A DNA stretch of 64,000 nucleotides from an uncultured Bacteroidales bacterium. GTDB taxonomy: Bacteria > Bacteroidota > Bacteroidia > Bacteroidales > F082. Position 1 is the stretch's first letter; each line of letters begins with the position of its first letter. This document shows, piece after piece, positions 1 to 8,579 of this stretch. The DNA lies in assembly GCA_947304185.1 (NCBI GenBank), contig CAMZAM010000001.1, positions 186,001 to 250,000 on the forward strand, given 5' to 3'. The notes below the pieces were generated by a model, which was not told where the DNA came from, did no database searches, and worked only from the letters and a program-made list of their open reading frames with translations. A program made the translations under genes and the position numbers.

Positions 1-2
1 GC

Positions 3-1676
3 CTTTTAGCTTTATTAGTTACTGACGTTTTCGCGCAGAACGACACTGTTGTGCCCCGCAATCTCCCGAAGAACGCCGAGTATTTCTCAAAAGGTCTGGA
101 AGCTAAATACAACGAGAACTATCCTTTGGCAATTGCCAATTTCGAGCAGGCACTGAAGTTTTTCGACGAGGACGACGCCTCAATGTACGAACTTGCGGCA
201 CTGTATCAGCAAGTAGGTCGTAACAGCGAAGCCCTTTCGATGATACAACAGGCGGCCGACATGCAGCCCGATAACAAATGGTATCAGATCCGCTTGGCGC
301 AGCTTCATCTGAAAAACTCCGATTATCAGACGTTTATAAAGATTTACGACAAGCTGATTGAGGCAGAACCCGACAATCTGGAGTACGTCGAGACTTACAT
401 CGACGTGTTGCTGCGGGTTGGTGACTTCGACAAAGTGCTTGAAAAACTTGATATTTTAGAGCAGCAAGTGGGCAAAAACGAGTATATCTATCTGCAAAAG
501 ATTCAGATATTCGACGAACAGGGCAAGAAAGACAAAGCCATTGAGGAGATGGAGAAACTCGTGGAGTTTATGCCCGACAACACCCGCTACAGAGCGCTTC
601 TGGCCGAGGCCTACCGTAAGGTGAAACGTGACAAGGATGCTTATCAACAATATCTGAAAATCAAGGAGTTAGACCCCGAAGATAAATACGTCGACGTTTC
701 GTTGATGGATTATTATCTGAGTATAGGCGATGTCGACAAGGCCTTTGATGAATTGATCTCAGCCATAAAAAACAAGAATCTTGATTTTGAAACGAAATCG
801 CAGATTTACGACTTCTGGTTTGAGAAACAAAAGAATAAAAATTCGAGCAAAGACGCTGAAATGGCAGGAAATGCTTTCATTGAAACGCATCCCGACAAAT
901 CGATCGGTTATTATATTCTCGGTACTGTTCATTATCTCGACCGTTCGTATGTAAAAGCCAAAGAATACTATAAGACAGCGTTAGATTGCGACAGTAAGAA
1001 TTATGTTACTTTGTATCAGATTACATTGTGCTGTTTTGATCTTCGTGAATATCAGGAGGCAATAGAGTATTCAGAAAGAGCCTTGTCGCTATATCCTGAA
1101 CAGCCACTGTTTTATTTTTTCAATGGCATGGCATGTTACAACATAAAGGATTATGAAAAGGCAATAACGGTTCTTGAAAAAGGTCGCAAACTATCGGCAA
1201 ATAAAGAACTTACAGCAAATTTCGATATGAGCATCGGCGATACTTATATCGTCTTGAATAACCATAAGAAGGCGTATGAGGCATACGACAGAGTGTTGCG
1301 TTCAGATCCAAATAATGTCAATGTCTTAAACAACTACGCCTATTATCTATCACTTGATAACCAAGACCTTGAGCGTGCTTTGGAGATGTCGGCAAAGACC
1401 ATTAAAGCTGAGCCTAAAAACGCTACTTATCTCGACACTTACGCTTGGGTTCTTTATAAATTGGGCAGTTATCAGGAGGCAAAAAAATATATGGATAGGG
1501 TTTTTAAATACGATAAGAATCCGAATGGCACCAATTATGAGCATTATGGAGATATCCTTTATAAGATGGGCGACAAGAAAAATGCCGTTAAAAACTGGAA
1601 AAAAGCCAAGAAAGTCGGCGATGAAGTATCGGAATTCCTTGATCAGAAAATAAAAGATGAGAAATTGTATGAATAG
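3..1676 (+). CDS. Secreted tetratricopeptide-repeat protein (5' end outside window)
   Basis: Long TPR protein of unknown specific role, probably a periplasmic scaffold for protein-protein contacts. The frame is open to the left edge of the window. The codons before the first possible internal start (GTG at 51) read LLALLVTDVFAQND, which is the hydrophobic core and cleavage region of a signal peptide. The true start is therefore upstream of base 1 and GTG-51 is not the start. Degenerate 34-residue TPR units run almost the whole length, with typical patterns such as A...YEQALKFFDED, Y...GRNSEALSMIQQA and a clear C-terminal set around NNYAYYLSLDNQDLERAL. The stop overlaps the start of the DUF4292 lipoprotein, so the two are translationally coupled. 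It could be an outer-membrane biogenesis scaffold, but the specific role is not visible. Confidence 0.85.
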   Translation, partial: LLALLVTDVFAQNDTVVPRNLPKNAEYFSKGLEAKYNENYPLAIANFEQALKFFDEDDASMYELAALYQQVGRNSEALSMIQQAADMQPDNKWYQIRLAQLHLKNSDYQTFIKIYDKLIEAEPDNLEYVETYIDVLLRVGDFDKVLEKLDILEQQVGKNEYIYLQKIQIFDEQGKKDKAIEEMEKLVEFMPDNTRYRALLAEAYRKVKRDKDAYQQYLKIKELDPEDKYVDVSLMDYYLSIGDVDKAFDELISAIKNKNLDFETKSQIYDFWFEKQKNKNSSKDAEMAGNAFIETHPDKSIGYYILGTVHYLDRSYVKAKEYYKTALDCDSKNYVTLYQITLCCFDLREYQEAIEYSERALSLYPEQPLFYFFNGMACYNIKDYEKAITVLEKGRKLSANKELTANFDMSIGDTYIVLNNHKKAYEAYDRVLRSDPNNVNVLNNYAYYLSLDNQDLERALEMSAKTIKAEPKNATYLDTYAWVLYKLGSYQEAKKYMDRVFKYDKNPNGTNYEHYGDILYKMGDKKNAVKNWKKAKKVGDEVSEFLDQKIKDEKLYE

Positions 1677-2487
1677 AATTCGTATTATATTGATATTCTT
1701 TGTTTTAACACTTCTGTTCGTTGGAACAGGCTGTTCATCGAAGAAAAAGATGACGAAGGCCACATTGCGCGAGTTCACCGCAAGCCATCTCATCAAGGAA
1801 GTGCAGGAAAACGAGTTTGATTTCGACAGTTTCCAAGCTAAGATAAACCTAAAGGTCGAGACCAACAACAAGAGTTTTAGCACTAAAGGACAGCTCCGAA
1901 TGCAGAAAGACAGCATCATCTGGACAAGCATCTCGGCACCTCTCGGAGTTGAAGTCTTGAGAATGATGGTGACGCCCGATTCGGTGTTTATGCTTAATCG
2001 TAACGACAAGACGTATCTCTGCGAAACCATCAGTGCCTTCAACGATATCTCGCCGATGATAACTACCATCGATTTCATCCAGGCGGTGCTTATAGGCAAC
2101 GATATCAATCTTCGCGAAAGCGATAATTACAAGGTTTCTATCGACAATGGACAATATAATTTATTGATATCCAATGAATTAAAAAAATCCATCAAGCAAA
2201 GCGAAGAGGATTGGAAGGTGATGCTGAAAGACATCTGGATCGACCCGCAGCTGTTTAAAATCACGAAATATTACATCAAGGAATATTCCGACAGCAAACG
2301 TAAGATCGAATTGCAATACTCTGATTTTGAAGAGGTTAACGGGAAATATATCCCAACAAAAATCTTAATCGACATCCATGGTGACTTAAACCTTAAGGCT
2401 GATATCACATATTCGAATATCACTGTTGGTGACAATATCGAATTTAACTTCAACGTTCCTAAAAAGTACGACAGAATCTTTAAATGA
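1669..2487 (+). CDS. DUF4292 family lipoprotein
   Basis: Outer-membrane or periplasmic lipoprotein of the Bacteroidota family DUF4292. That family is thought to have a LolA/LolB-like half-barrel fold; this is family knowledge, not seen here. A signal peptide (MNRIRIILIFFVLTLLF) ends in the lipobox GTGC, followed by SSKKK. The mature part is rich in beta-strand patterns, such as QAKINLKVETNNKSF and KGQLRMQKDSIIW, as in lipid-binding half-barrels. ATG at 1669 gives a compact signal peptide and overlaps the stop of the TPR gene; ATG at 1657 in the same frame is an alternative. Its stop overlaps the ATG of the next gene (ATGA at 2484), so TPR, DUF4292 and EnvC-like genes form one operon, suggesting a shared cell-envelope job. 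Confidence 0.85.
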   Translation: MNRIRIILIFFVLTLLFVGTGCSSKKKMTKATLREFTASHLIKEVQENEFDFDSFQAKINLKVETNNKSFSTKGQLRMQKDSIIWTSISAPLGVEVLRMMVTPDSVFMLNRNDKTYLCETISAFNDISPMITTIDFIQAVLIGNDINLRESDNYKVSIDNGQYNLLISNELKKSIKQSEEDWKVMLKDIWIDPQLFKITKYYIKEYSDSKRKIELQYSDFEEVNGKYIPTKILIDIHGDLNLKADITYSNITVGDNIEFNFNVPKKYDRIFK

Positions 2488-3659
2488 TTAGAAAAACCGT
2501 ATATTCGCTGATGCTTTTACTGATGTTTTTCGGCATCGGGATGACGGTTTTTGGCCAATCAACAGATGATTTGGAGAAGAAAGTCGCGAAATTGCAGTCG
2601 GAGATCAAGACGTCGCAGAATTTGCTGAAACAGACGTCGAAAAACAAGGAGACGACTTTGCATGAAATCGAGCTTTTACAGACTCAGATTAAAAAAAGAC
2701 AAGATCTTATCAAGGCATATAAAGGTCAGCTTGACGGTCTTAATAAGGATATTAAGACGTATAAAGGCGAGATATCTAATCTTCAAAGTGAATTGGAAAA
2801 AAATCGTCGCGAATATGCCGATTTGCTGGTTATCAGTTATCGTAATCGTAATAATATCAATAACTTACTGTTTGTTTTCTCATCGAAGGATTTCAATCAG
2901 GCAGTGCGAAGAATCAGGTATATCAAGCAATTTAACGAGCTCCTGAAGCAGAAAATGGTAGATATCGACAATAATAAGTCGGATATCAAGGTGAGGATCG
3001 ATAAGACGGAGGCTGACAAGAAGCGCATCGAGCAGCTATATGCCCAACAAAAAAAGGAGGTTGAGAATCTAAACAAAGACAAGAAGACGCTCAACGATAA
3101 GGTGGCGAAGCTTAAAAAAGACGAGAAAAAAATCAAGAACGAGATAACGCAGAAAGAGAAGGAGACGAAGGCTTTGCAGGCTAAGATCAAGAAGATTATA
3201 GAGGAGGAGCTTGCAAGACGTCGTGCCGACGCCACCATCGACACCAAGCTCGCGGCTTCGTTTGAGAGTAACAAAGGCAAGCTGCCGTGGCCTGTGGCAA
3301 GTGGTATTGTTACCAAGAAATACGGCAACAGTCCGCATCCCACACAGCCCAAGGTGACGGTGTTCAACAACGGTATCGACATCTCAACAGATCAAGGTGC
3401 CAATGCACTTTGTGTGTTCGACGGACAGGTGTCGACCATCTTCAACACCGGCTCAACCAACGTGGTGATGGTGCGTCATGGAACGTATTTCACCCTTTAC
3501 GCGAACCTCGACAAGGTGTATGTGAAGTCGGGAGACAAAGTTAAGACAGGTGATAAAATTGGATTGATTCACACCGGTGCCAACGACAACGTGACATCGT
3601 TGCATTTTGAGGTGTGGAATGATAAGAACAACACAAACCCAGAATCGTGGCTGAAGTAG
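2484..3659 (+). CDS. EnvC-like murein hydrolase activator (degenerate M23/LytM domain)
   Basis: Periplasmic protein of the EnvC/NlpD type, expected to activate cell-wall amidases during division rather than cut peptidoglycan itself. It has a signal peptide (about residues 1-25, ending MTVFGQ), a long charged coiled coil (about 28-250) and a C-terminal M23/LytM domain (about 267-391). Zinc ligands of active M23 enzymes are replaced: the HxGxD position reads NNGID (residues 295-299), and the HLH position reads SLH (372-374). Loss of the metal site is the hallmark of EnvC-type activators, so non-catalytic function is a firm inference. It is translationally coupled to the upstream lipoprotein through ATGA. 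Confidence 0.9.
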   Translation: MIRKTVYSLMLLLMFFGIGMTVFGQSTDDLEKKVAKLQSEIKTSQNLLKQTSKNKETTLHEIELLQTQIKKRQDLIKAYKGQLDGLNKDIKTYKGEISNLQSELEKNRREYADLLVISYRNRNNINNLLFVFSSKDFNQAVRRIRYIKQFNELLKQKMVDIDNNKSDIKVRIDKTEADKKRIEQLYAQQKKEVENLNKDKKTLNDKVAKLKKDEKKIKNEITQKEKETKALQAKIKKIIEEELARRRADATIDTKLAASFESNKGKLPWPVASGIVTKKYGNSPHPTQPKVTVFNNGIDISTDQGANALCVFDGQVSTIFNTGSTNVVMVRHGTYFTLYANLDKVYVKSGDKVKTGDKIGLIHTGANDNVTSLHFEVWNDKNNTNPESWLK

Positions 3660-3680
3660 TTTACTGTTTAAAAAGGAATT

Positions 3681-3818
3681 ATGAAGAAAAGATACATAAT
3701 AAAGTTTCTATTGTTAATCATTTCATTATCAATAGTTTTCGTATCCTGTTCGCGTGCTTACGAACCCAGTAATTATCAGAAAAAAGGAAAGGATTGCGAT
3801 TGCTCAAGATGGAAATAA
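3681..3818 (+). CDS. 45-residue lipoprotein with C-terminal CDC motif
   Basis: Very small lipoprotein of unknown function. ATG lies 21 nt after the EnvC-like stop, with the purine-rich AAAAGGAATT just ahead. The product starts MKKRYIIKFLLLIISLSIV, has the lipobox VSC and ends KGKDCDCSRWK. After processing, only about 23 residues would remain, with two closely spaced cysteines and a basic tail. Strand, spacing and the strong terminator after it make it the last gene of the envelope operon. Similar tiny cysteine-bearing lipoproteins occur in this phylum, but I cannot name a family with certainty. Confidence 0.7.
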   Translation: MKKRYIIKFLLLIISLSIVFVSCSRAYEPSNYQKKGKDCDCSRWK

Positions 3819-3843
3819 TTATGGTTAAGGGTTAAAAGATAAT

Positions 3844-3863
3844 AGTTAAAAGATCTTTTAACT
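3844..3863. repeat. Perfect 20-bp palindrome of the AGTTAAAAG repeat type
   Basis: AGTTAAAAGA is followed directly by its reverse complement. More AGTTAAAAG/CTTTTAACT half-copies flank it (about 3826-3883). The same half-site pair appears as a hairpin at 28957-28990, so this is a dispersed intergenic repeat. Confidence 0.7.
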
Positions 3864-3884
3864 TTTCTCTATCCTCTTTTAACT

Positions 3885-3914
3885 AAAAAAGTCAGCTTTT
3901 CAGCTGACTTTTTT
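3885..3914. terminator. Bidirectional intrinsic terminator
   Basis: A6, stem GTCAGCT, loop TTTC, stem AGCTGAC, then T6. The A-run and T-run on either side let it work on both strands: it ends the + strand envelope operon and the - strand tRNA-Pro transcript. Confidence 0.9.
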
Positions 3915-3918
3915 ACTG

Positions 3919-3992
3919 TCGGGATGACAAGATTCGAACTTGCGGCCTCTTCGTCCCGAACGAAGCGCGCTACCGGGCTGCGCTACATCCCG
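3919..3992 (-). tRNA. tRNA-Pro (anticodon CGG)
   Basis: The reverse complement folds as a full cloverleaf: acceptor stem CGGGATG/CATCCCG, anticodon stem CTTCG/CGAAG with loop TTCGGGA (anticodon CGG, decoding CCG), T-loop GTTCGAATC, discriminator A. CCA is not encoded. Confidence 0.95.
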
Positions 3993-4028
3993 AACCCGAT
4001 TTTCGGACTGCAAAAATACAACTTTTTT

Positions 4029-4973
4029 TTATTGGTTCCGTTTTTTTGAAAAAATTATTTCAAGCTTTCGTTCCCAAACCAACAACAACGACATTGCCCA
4101 GCGGGAGAGGAGCATCCATAAAAAGCTACCTCCCATTGCCGTGAAAAGCAGCAAATCCTCAAGGTTACTATGTGATACCCCAATATGGTGATTTAATATG
4201 TCGTTTTCTTCTTTGGTGGTGCTTCCATGTTCCGTTTCGTCGATCATCACAGCCGCTCCGTAAGCGAGTCCGAGAGTGTTCGCCACCAGCCACAGAAACG
4301 CGGTGCGAGGCGGCAACCCGAAGAACACCATCACGGGTTTCAAGAAGTTTGCAATATGCTCGATGATGCCAAATTCATTCAATATACGCTGCAGCAATGT
4401 CAATAGATAGACCAAAACTATCATCAGTGCGACGGTCTTGACGGTGCGAAACGCCCAACTTTTCAACATCTCTACGAAGGTGACGTTTTCGGCCGTGACA
4501 AGATGCGACTCACCAGCGACAAACTCACCAGGCATGATTTTGTTTAATACAAAAGCCAAAATGAAAGCCGATAGCGTCCTGATAACCACTATTCTTACTG
4601 CCGAAGAACCAGTTTTGGCTTGCACTGTCGTCTCCACAATCATGTTATGCGAGCAAAGCACCATCACTGAGAGGATGGTAGCGGCACGCATGTCGAGACC
4701 AAGCGTGCTCATGACAGCCATGGCCGTGTAACAGTTGACGAAATAACCCGACACGTAAGCCAGCGCCGCCTCACCAGGGAGTCCGAAGCTTGAAAACACA
4801 GGTGTGAGTAGCCCAGAGATCCATTCGATGACGCCAAAATACTGCAGAAGCATGATGGCAAACGACACTCCGACCATGATCTTGGTAAGCCACCAGATAG
4901 TCTTCAGTGCACTTGGAGTGGCAGAGCGCACACATGAAAGCATGCGCTCTGTAAACTTTTGATTATCAGTCAT
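4029..4973 (-). CDS. Nucleoside-recognition (Gate) domain membrane protein
   Basis: Polytopic inner-membrane protein with two Gate-type domains (about residues 50-150 and 215-310), the fold of nucleoside transporters and SpmA/SpmB/YjiH proteins; substrate unknown. Hydrophobic segments alternate with the conserved glycine/proline loops [20 protein letters not shown] and [12 protein letters not shown] conserved E-H pair lies near [22 protein letters not shown] at 4973 is preferred; an in-frame TTG at 4982 would overlap the S46 gene. It sits 1 nt after the S46 peptidase stop and is probably co-transcribed with it, so it might handle peptide- or nucleoside-derived nutrients (inference). Confidence 0.8.
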   Translation of the reverse strand: MTDNQKFTERMLSCVRSATPSALKTIWWLTKIMVGVSFAIMLLQYFGVIEWISGLLTPVFSSFGLPGEAALAYVSGYFVNCYTAMAVMSTLGLDMRAATILSVMVLCSHNMIVETTVQAKTGSSAVRIVVIRTLSAFILAFVLNKIMPGEFVAGESHLVTAENVTFVEMLKSWAFRTVKTVALMIVLVYLLTLLQRILNEFGIIEHIANFLKPVMVFFGLPPRTAFLWLVANTLGLAYGAAVMIDETEHGSTTKEENDILNHHIGVSHSNLEDLLLFTAMGGSFLWMLLSRWAMSLLLVWERKLEIIFSKKRNQ

Positions 4974-4974
4974 T

Positions 4975-7101
4975 TTATTCAATAGTCATCTCGTCGATGA
5001 GACGTGTGCAGCCAGCGTATTTATCGATGAGGAACAGCACATAACGGATGTCGACGCTGATGTTTTTGCATATCGACGGGTCGTAGATGAGGTCGCTCAT
5101 CGTACCTTCCCATGTACGGTCGAAGTTAAGACCCAAAAGCTTACCCTCGGCATTCAAGATCGGGCTACCGCTATTGCCGCCGGTAGTGTGGTTGCCTGCA
5201 ATGAATGCCACATGCATCGAACCGTCTTTATCGGCATAACGACCATAGTCTTGAGCCTCGTAAAGCTCACGCAGTCTGTCGGTTACAACATAATCGTAGA
5301 TATTCGGATTCTCCTTCTGCATGATACCGTCGAGAGTGGTGAAATAACCGTATGTGACGGCATCTTTCGGCTTGAAACCGCCCACCTTGCCGTAAGTCAC
5401 ACGGAGGGTGAAGTTGGCGTCAGGGTAAAGCCGCTTTTCAGGATAAACCTCAGGAATCATCTTCATCTGACCTTCCATGTAAACACGGCGCAAATCGTTG
5501 ATCTTGGCATTACATTCACGCGATTTTGCCATTACATTCTCGACATAGAAGTCCATCATGCTGTTAGCGGCAACAATGGCTGGGTCTTTTTCAATCTTTT
5601 TGACTTTCGCAGGTGTGAACTCGTCAAGGAATTTATTGACTTTTTCTTCAGATGTGAAGATAGATTTTGAGAAGAGATAATTGACATATGATTTCACGTT
5701 TCCTTTGAATTTCTTGTCGATTTCGTTAAGAATCTCGGGACGGAAATCCTCCGGTTGAGCAGCGCGATAAGCCTCAAGCATAGTAACTGCAACTTCCTCG
5801 TCGATAGGCTGGTAGTAATCTTTGAAAAATGTTGCTGTAGCTGATTTTAATGCATTGACAAGCTCATCTATTTCTTCTTGCGGAGTATCTTTCGTAACCT
5901 CTGTAATCTGTGCAAAATTGGCAGCAAATTCAATCAATTCGATAGAAAGTCCAGCTTCTGTGAAATATGTGGTGGCCATGCGGTATTTCTCATATTCTGC
6001 ATATACATCGTCGAATTCACGAAGAGCGCGTGTATAAATCACGCGACGGCGTTCTTTCTGGCACCAATCGTAGAAAGATTCTTCAAAAGCTTTTTTCTTC
6101 TCAATTCCTTTGAAATTACGGATACCTTCGATGACGCCCATCCATTTCTTCCAGCCATTACCCAAACCGGCGTGTTTTGAGGCATACTGAAGACGTACTT
6201 TTGCGTCTTTTTCCTGATATTTGTTATAGATGTCAAGAATCTGAGTGCGAAGGTCGACAACTACAGGGTAAACCACGTTAGCCTCTTGATCCACAGCCAC
6301 TGCCGGCAGATATTCGTTGGTACGGGCAGGGTAGCCGAACACAAAGGTGAAATCGCCTTCTTCGACTCCATCCAATGAGATAGTGAAGTGATAGTCAGGC
6401 TTGTAAGGCTTGCCGTCTTTATAGATACGGAATATCGAGAAGTCACCGGTGTGACGAGGCCATACCCAGTTGTCGGTGTCGCCGCCGAACTTACCGATAT
6501 TTGAAGGCGGAGCACCCACCATGCGGATATCGGTGAATATCTCGTTATACATCAGAAAATACTGGTTCCCAATATAAAACGACTCAACGGAGACCTTATA
6601 TTCAGTGTCTTTTTGTACCGATTCAATGATGTTTTTAATATTGTCACTGATAATTTTTGCGCGTTCTTCATCGGTTGTCTCATTGGTGATGCCGTTGAGT
6701 ACTTTTTCAGTTACATCGACCATATTTCGCAGCATCTTGGCAGTCAGACCAGGGCAGGGGAGCTCTTCTTCCATCGTCATGGCCCAGAAACCTTCAGTGA
6801 GGTAGTCGTGTTCGACGGTAGAATGTTTCTGAATCCAGTCGAAACCACAGTGATGGTTAGTGAGAAGCAGTCCTTGGTCGCTGACAATCTCGCCAGTACA
6901 GCCGCCTCCGAAGAGCACCACGGCGTCTTTCATTGAACTGTGAGTGATTGAATAAATGTCGTCGGCAGTTATTTTCATGCCCATAGCCTGCATCTCAGCC
7001 TCGTTTTTCTGAAGCAAAGCAGGAATCCACATACCTTCGTCAGCACGTACTATGGTGCTGATGCATAGGATGATTGTTAATGTTAGAATTACTTTTTTCA
7101 T
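4975..7101 (-). CDS. S46 family dipeptidyl peptidase, DPP11-like
   Basis: Periplasmic serine exopeptidase that removes dipeptides from the N-terminus of peptides, a key step in amino-acid fermentation by asaccharolytic Bacteroidota. It has a signal peptide (about 1-20), the catalytic His region TNHHCG (His 83/84), an Asp region near HTGDFS (about 218) and the nucleophile in GNSGSP (Ser about 644). In this family the residue 18 positions after the Ser sets specificity: Gly in DPP7 (hydrophobic P1) and Arg in DPP11 (Asp/Glu P1). Here it is Arg, in NFDRTW (about 662), so Asp/Glu specificity is expected. At 708 residues it is normal length. It lies 2 nt downstream of rlmH on the same strand. Confidence 0.95.
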   Translation of the reverse strand: MKKVILTLTIILCISTIVRADEGMWIPALLQKNEAEMQAMGMKITADDIYSITHSSMKDAVVLFGGGCTGEIVSDQGLLLTNHHCGFDWIQKHSTVEHDYLTEGFWAMTMEEELPCPGLTAKMLRNMVDVTEKVLNGITNETTDEERAKIISDNIKNIIESVQKDTEYKVSVESFYIGNQYFLMYNEIFTDIRMVGAPPSNIGKFGGDTDNWVWPRHTGDFSIFRIYKDGKPYKPDYHFTISLDGVEEGDFTFVFGYPARTNEYLPAVAVDQEANVVYPVVVDLRTQILDIYNKYQEKDAKVRLQYASKHAGLGNGWKKWMGVIEGIRNFKGIEKKKAFEESFYDWCQKERRRVIYTRALREFDDVYAEYEKYRMATTYFTEAGLSIELIEFAANFAQITEVTKDTPQEEIDELVNALKSATATFFKDYYQPIDEEVAVTMLEAYRAAQPEDFRPEILNEIDKKFKGNVKSYVNYLFSKSIFTSEEKVNKFLDEFTPAKVKKIEKDPAIVAANSMMDFYVENVMAKSRECNAKINDLRRVYMEGQMKMIPEVYPEKRLYPDANFTLRVTYGKVGGFKPKDAVTYGYFTTLDGIMQKENPNIYDYVVTDRLRELYEAQDYGRYADKDGSMHVAFIAGNHTTGGNSGSPILNAEGKLLGLNFDRTWEGTMSDLIYDPSICKNISVDIRYVLFLIDKYAGCTRLIDEMTIE

Positions 7102-7103
7102 AT

Positions 7104-7577
7104 TTAATCGTGATGATAAGATTCTCCTTTTAAAATAGTGAATGCCCGATAGAGTTGCTCCGTGAAGACAAGTCGCACCATCTGATGCGAGAATGTCATC
7201 TCAGAAAGGCTTATTTTCGCATTGGCCTTGTCGTAAACATCCTGTGAGAATCCATACGGACCGCCGATGACGAAGACAAGTCGCTTGCAACCCGTATTCA
7301 TCTGACGCTCAAGCCATTGCGAGAAGCCGCGTGACGAGAAAGTCTTGCCGTTTTCATCCAAAAGCACAATTTCGTCACCAGCCGTGAACTGTGCGAGAAG
7401 AAGTTCGCCTTCAAGCTTTTTCTGTTGCGATTCGGATAAAGTTTTACGGTTTTTAATGTCGGGAATGACCTTCATCTCAAACTGTGCATAATGTTCTAAC
7501 CGACTGATATACTTTGAGATACCAGTCTCGAGATATGTCTCGTCGGTCTTTCCTATCACGAGCAACACTATTTTCAC
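7104..7577 (-). CDS. rlmH: 23S rRNA (pseudouridine-1915 N3)-methyltransferase
   Basis: SPOUT-class methyltransferase that uses S-adenosylmethionine to methylate pseudouridine 1915 in helix 69 of 23S rRNA on assembled ribosomes. At 157 residues it matches the family length (about 155). It has the canonical N-terminus MKIVLLVIGKTDE, the knot region FVIGGPYGFS and the C-terminal signature MTFSHQMVRLVFTEQLYRA. The start is GTG (7575-7577), fixed by the conserved N-terminus. A -7 box ends only four bases before that GTG, so the mRNA may be leaderless. Followed within 2 nt by the S46 peptidase gene. Confidence 0.97.
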   Translation of the reverse strand: MKIVLLVIGKTDETYLETGISKYISRLEHYAQFEMKVIPDIKNRKTLSESQQKKLEGELLLAQFTAGDEIVLLDENGKTFSSRGFSQWLERQMNTGCKRLVFVIGGPYGFSQDVYDKANAKISLSEMTFSHQMVRLVFTEQLYRAFTILKGESYHHD

Positions 7578-7581
7578 CCTG

Positions 7582-7589
7582 CAAAGATA
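7582..7589 (-). promoter_or_regulatory. -7 promoter box of rlmH, abutting the start codon
   Basis: TATCTTTG on the - strand matches TAnnTTTG exactly. Only CAGG separates it from the GTG start, so transcription would begin at or next to the first codon. Confidence 0.7.
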
Positions 7590-7597
7590 ATAAAAAA

Positions 7598-8287
7598 TCA
7601 GTTACCTGCACATGCAACTGTCGCCACGCTGATTTTTATTCCTTCGACCTGCATCAGGGCTTTGCCTGCCGACATAAGAGTGGCGCCTGTGGTGAGCACG
7701 TCGTCGACCAGAAGTACGTGTCTTCCTTGAAGTTTCTGTGGATTTTTGAGTTCAAAGATATCTTTCACATTCTGCCAGCGTTCTTCACGCGATTTCTTGG
7801 TCTGTGTGTCGGTGAAGACGCTCCTCACGAGACATTTTTCGGCAATGGGGACATTCATCATCTCGCTAATTCCTTCGGCGATGACGTGACTTTGGTTGTA
7901 GCCTCTTATTTTCTCTTTTTTAGGATGGAGCGGAATAGGGATAATATAGCTAATTCCTTGATAATCAGGTGCTTTAAGCAAACTTTTACCTATTTCTTCA
8001 CCTAAAAATATCCCATTTTCACGACAGTGATGATATTTCAGGCCATGAACGAGGTGCTGCACCTTACCGGTTTTGCTGAAGAAAAACTCAGCCATCACCG
8101 CATTGAACGGCATCTGGCCATAAAACATCTGGGCTAGGGGATTATTGGGATTCAGTTCATAGCCTGTCTTGGGCAAAAGAAAACGGCAAGTGGTACAAAC
8201 GTCATTCTCGCCCTCAAGAAGAATATTGCCGCATGCCGCGCAAACGCGTGGAAATAAAAGGTTAATCAAATGTTTAAATGGTTTCAT
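7598..8287 (-). CDS. ComF family phosphoribosyltransferase-like protein
   Basis: ComF/GntX-family cytoplasmic protein. Homologues support DNA uptake or DNA-related metabolism, but their biochemical activity is unsettled. The N-terminus carries a four-cysteine zinc-finger-like pair (CAAC ... CTTC, about residues 15-34). The C-terminal half is a type I phosphoribosyltransferase domain, with the PRPP-binding loop VLLVDDVLTTGAT (about 194-206) and the upstream IPIPLHPKKEKIRGYNQS. Length 229 is typical. It lies between the hydrogenase regulator and rlmH on the same strand, with 20 nt before rlmH that hold the rlmH promoter. Confidence 0.9.
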   Translation of the reverse strand: MKPFKHLINLLFPRVCAACGNILLEGENDVCTTCRFLLPKTGYELNPNNPLAQMFYGQMPFNAVMAEFFFSKTGKVQHLVHGLKYHHCRENGIFLGEEIGKSLLKAPDYQGISYIIPIPLHPKKEKIRGYNQSHVIAEGISEMMNVPIAEKCLVRSVFTDTQTKKSREERWQNVKDIFELKNPQKLQGRHVLLVDDVLTTGATLMSAGKALMQVEGIKISVATVACAGN

Positions 8288-8330
8288 AAAAAAAGTTTTA
8301 GCGAGGACACACCACGTGCGTCCAAATAAA

Positions 8331-8573
8331 TTACTTTTTCAGCACTGCTGATTTCACCTCGATCCCGTCGAGTTTCCCGAGCTGTCCGGTGAGCGCTCCT
8401 ATCTCGTCGGTGGTACCTTCTACCACGAGATTTATCAGACTCATCCCTTCATTTCGAGGCAGTCCGAGTCGCCCGATGACGATATCGGAATGTTTCGAAA
8501 TAACCGCGTTGACACTCGGTGCCGCTTCACGGTTTTCAATACCGATGATGACTGTTCCTATTCGTTTTTCCAT
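8331..8573 (-). CDS. TM1266-type iron-only hydrogenase system putative regulator
   Basis: Small (80-residue) ACT-like protein resembling the TM1266 family, found in genomes with [FeFe]-hydrogenase and its HydE/F/G maturases. The pattern is characteristic: VIIGIENREAAPSVNAVISKH, then IVIGRLGLP, then LINLVVEGTTDEIGALTGQLGKLDGIEVK. No hydrogenase or maturase genes are nearby, so this copy is detached from its usual partners. It follows the tethered regulator by 6 nt on the same strand. How it regulates anything is unknown. Confidence 0.8.
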   Translation of the reverse strand: MEKRIGTVIIGIENREAAPSVNAVISKHSDIVIGRLGLPRNEGMSLINLVVEGTTDEIGALTGQLGKLDGIEVKSAVLKK

Positions 8574-8579
8574 AAAGAT

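Noticed and set aside
1350-2108. 252-codon open frame on the - strand
   Set aside because: Lies opposite the TPR and DUF4292 genes, both with clear protein features; no supporting signals.
2484-3659. Active M23 endopeptidase
   Set aside because: Zinc-ligand positions are Asn and Ser, as in non-catalytic EnvC-type activators.
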